DNA from: RGIG9114 sp045592865
Lineage (GTDB): Bacteria > Bacillota > Clostridia > Oscillospirales > JAGBHD01
NCBI GenBank assembly: GCA_045592865.1
Contig: JAZNVP010000046.1
Span: 1 to 42,824, forward strand
DNA length: 42,824 nucleotides
Direction of reading: 5' to 3'
Made by a program: the position numbers and the translations under genes. Below the pieces are notes generated by a model, which was given only the letters and a program-made list of their open reading frames with translations, was not told the DNA's origin and did not search any database. Each line of letters opens with the position of its first letter. Position 1 is the first letter of the stretch. Below, piece by piece: positions 41,907 to 42,824 of this stretch.

Positions 41907-42824
41907 ATGAAAAGATTTATTTCGGCATTCCTTGCCGTAATAATGGTTTTGTCGGTCTGCAATTTTAATGTATTTGCGGCAGAGAAACCTACCTTCACGG
42001 TTAGTTCGGCTTCCGGAAACAGAGGCGAAACCGTAGAGCTTACGGTTAGCGTTGAAAACCTCTCGACCTCTGCGCTTAGCTTTCAGGTTGCTTTTGACAC
42101 CGCAAAGCTTACTGCAACCGGTGGCACGGTGTTGCAGCAGATTGGCGAAATGTATTCGGTCAACGGCACCGAAAACGCAAACAAGAGAGGCACTTATCAG
42201 TTCGATATGTTTGCAATGGATGACGTAGCGTATACCGACGGAGACCTTGTAAAACTGACCTTTGAAATTAAAGATACGGCTTCGTTCGGGGACATAGAAA
42301 TGACCCTTTCGGACGTTGTTATTCAGGTTAACAATGCAGAATTAACTAAAGACGATTACGTTGTTAACAGCGGCAAATTAACCGTTAACGGAACCGAAAC
42401 GGTTTATCACACCTGGACTGTTGCCGGAGAACTTCTTGATGCTGCCAAAAATGCAAACGGCGATGCTACCGCTGTAGTGTATGGCGATATAGCTTATGCC
42501 GGAAACTACTATGGCTCAACAGGTATTAAATCAGTTGAATATGCTAAAGATACCTATAGCAAAATAGTGACTAGCGGAACAAACAGCTCTTGGCAGTGTC
42601 AGGTTCAGATTCCTAACAACCAGGGCGTAGGCGCAGGTAAAAACAATCAGGGTATTTATCTGTATGTTGCTTCAAACAATGAAACCCAGAAGTTGACCTT
42701 CACCGCTCCCGTTCACGGAATCTACAATTTTGTCCCCGTAGCTATCGGTGGATCCAGTTCCATCGAAGAGTCCGTTTCTGTTAACAACGGTGCATTGAAC
42801 ATCGCAGTTAACGTTAAAGGCGAG
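41907..42824 (+). CDS. Secreted cohesin-like domain protein, 3' end outside window
   Basis: An open frame of at least 306 codons starts at ATG 41907, behind a perfect GAGGAGG ribosome binding site only 22 bases after the dockerin gene, so both are co-transcribed. The signal peptide (MKRFISAFLAVIMVLSVCNF, cleaved near VFA) resembles that of the upstream protein. Residues about 28-165 look like a cohesin fold: an opening strand FTVSSASGNRGETVELTVSV, then SFQVAFDTAKLTA and later VKLTFEIKDTASFGDIEMTL. Residues about 165-306 contain a module with LTFTAPVHGIYNF that matches the A module of the upstream protein (VTFTAPVRGKYVF). It could be a small scaffold subunit, but the C-terminus (anchor or more cohesins) is beyond the window. 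Confidence 0.8.
   Translation, partial: MKRFISAFLAVIMVLSVCNFNVFAAEKPTFTVSSASGNRGETVELTVSVENLSTSALSFQVAFDTAKLTATGGTVLQQIGEMYSVNGTENANKRGTYQFDMFAMDDVAYTDGDLVKLTFEIKDTASFGDIEMTLSDVVIQVNNAELTKDDYVVNSGKLTVNGTETVYHTWTVAGELLDAAKNANGDATAVVYGDIAYAGNYYGSTGIKSVEYAKDTYSKIVTSGTNSSWQCQVQIPNNQGVGAGKNNQGIYLYVASNNETQKLTFTAPVHGIYNFVPVAIGGSSSIEESVSVNNGALNIAVNVKGE

Noticed and set aside
1..42824. CRISPR arrays, tRNA or rRNA genes
   Set aside because: No regularly spaced direct repeats and no cloverleaf or rRNA-like stretches were found by eye in the gaps between genes.

Overview
The window looks like a chromosomal segment from an anaerobic gut member of the Bacillota (class Clostridia, probably Oscillospirales-like). 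The evidence is the strong AGGAGG-type ribosome binding sites, the dense TTGACA/TATAAT sigma-A promoters, a class 1B dihydroorotate dehydrogenase (PyrK/PyrD), a hisS-aspS pair, ScpA/ScpB, a GldA/F/G-like transporter with DUF4340, and secreted dockerin- and cohesin-like proteins. Species assignment is inference; no rRNA or tRNA gene was seen.

Layout. 1-1340: the C-terminal fragment of an IS3-family transposase (minus strand) abuts a 5'-truncated YitT-family membrane protein, followed by a LURP-one/YxjI-like protein. 1416-11353: a complete nine-gene de novo UMP operon, pyrC-carA-carB-pyrK-pyrD-pyrF-pyrE-pyrB-pyrI, behind one consensus promoter. Most junctions overlap or are only a few bases wide. 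CarA lacks the catalytic cysteine of its glutaminase. 11384-12572: a cobalamin riboswitch with a terminator controls a DUF4430 lipoprotein and a small ECF S-component-like membrane protein, a likely corrinoid uptake pair. 12616-15086: a threonine aldolase-like enzyme, a Fic protein with an N-terminal DNA-binding domain and an operator-like promoter, and a small frameshifted gene. 15269-20528: an orphan AraC regulator, then a MinD-like ATPase, methylglyoxal synthase, hisS and aspS in one transcription unit. 20573-21374: small genes (one unknown, two Cro/C1-type regulators).

21581-26644 is a carbohydrate island: an AraC regulator divergent from a GH38 alpha-mannosidase, followed by a DUF4091 protein. 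26676-28187 is a polysaccharide flippase. 28376-33222 is a GldA/GldF/GldG-like ABC system with DUF4340 and DUF1294 proteins. Read leftwards, 33279-34703 is glnA with its own promoter, and 37530-34827 is a site-2 protease-scpA-scpB-SDR operon.

37563-42824: a 480-base regulatory region with three promoter candidates, a 14-bp palindrome and a 113-base inverted-repeat element leads into a 1291-residue secreted metallophosphoesterase. It carries a duplicated ~310-residue module and a C-terminal type I dockerin. The next gene runs off the window end and encodes a secreted protein with a cohesin-like domain plus a related module. This dockerin/cohesin pair, the B12-controlled DUF4430/ECF pair and the cysteine-less CarA are the most interesting parts.
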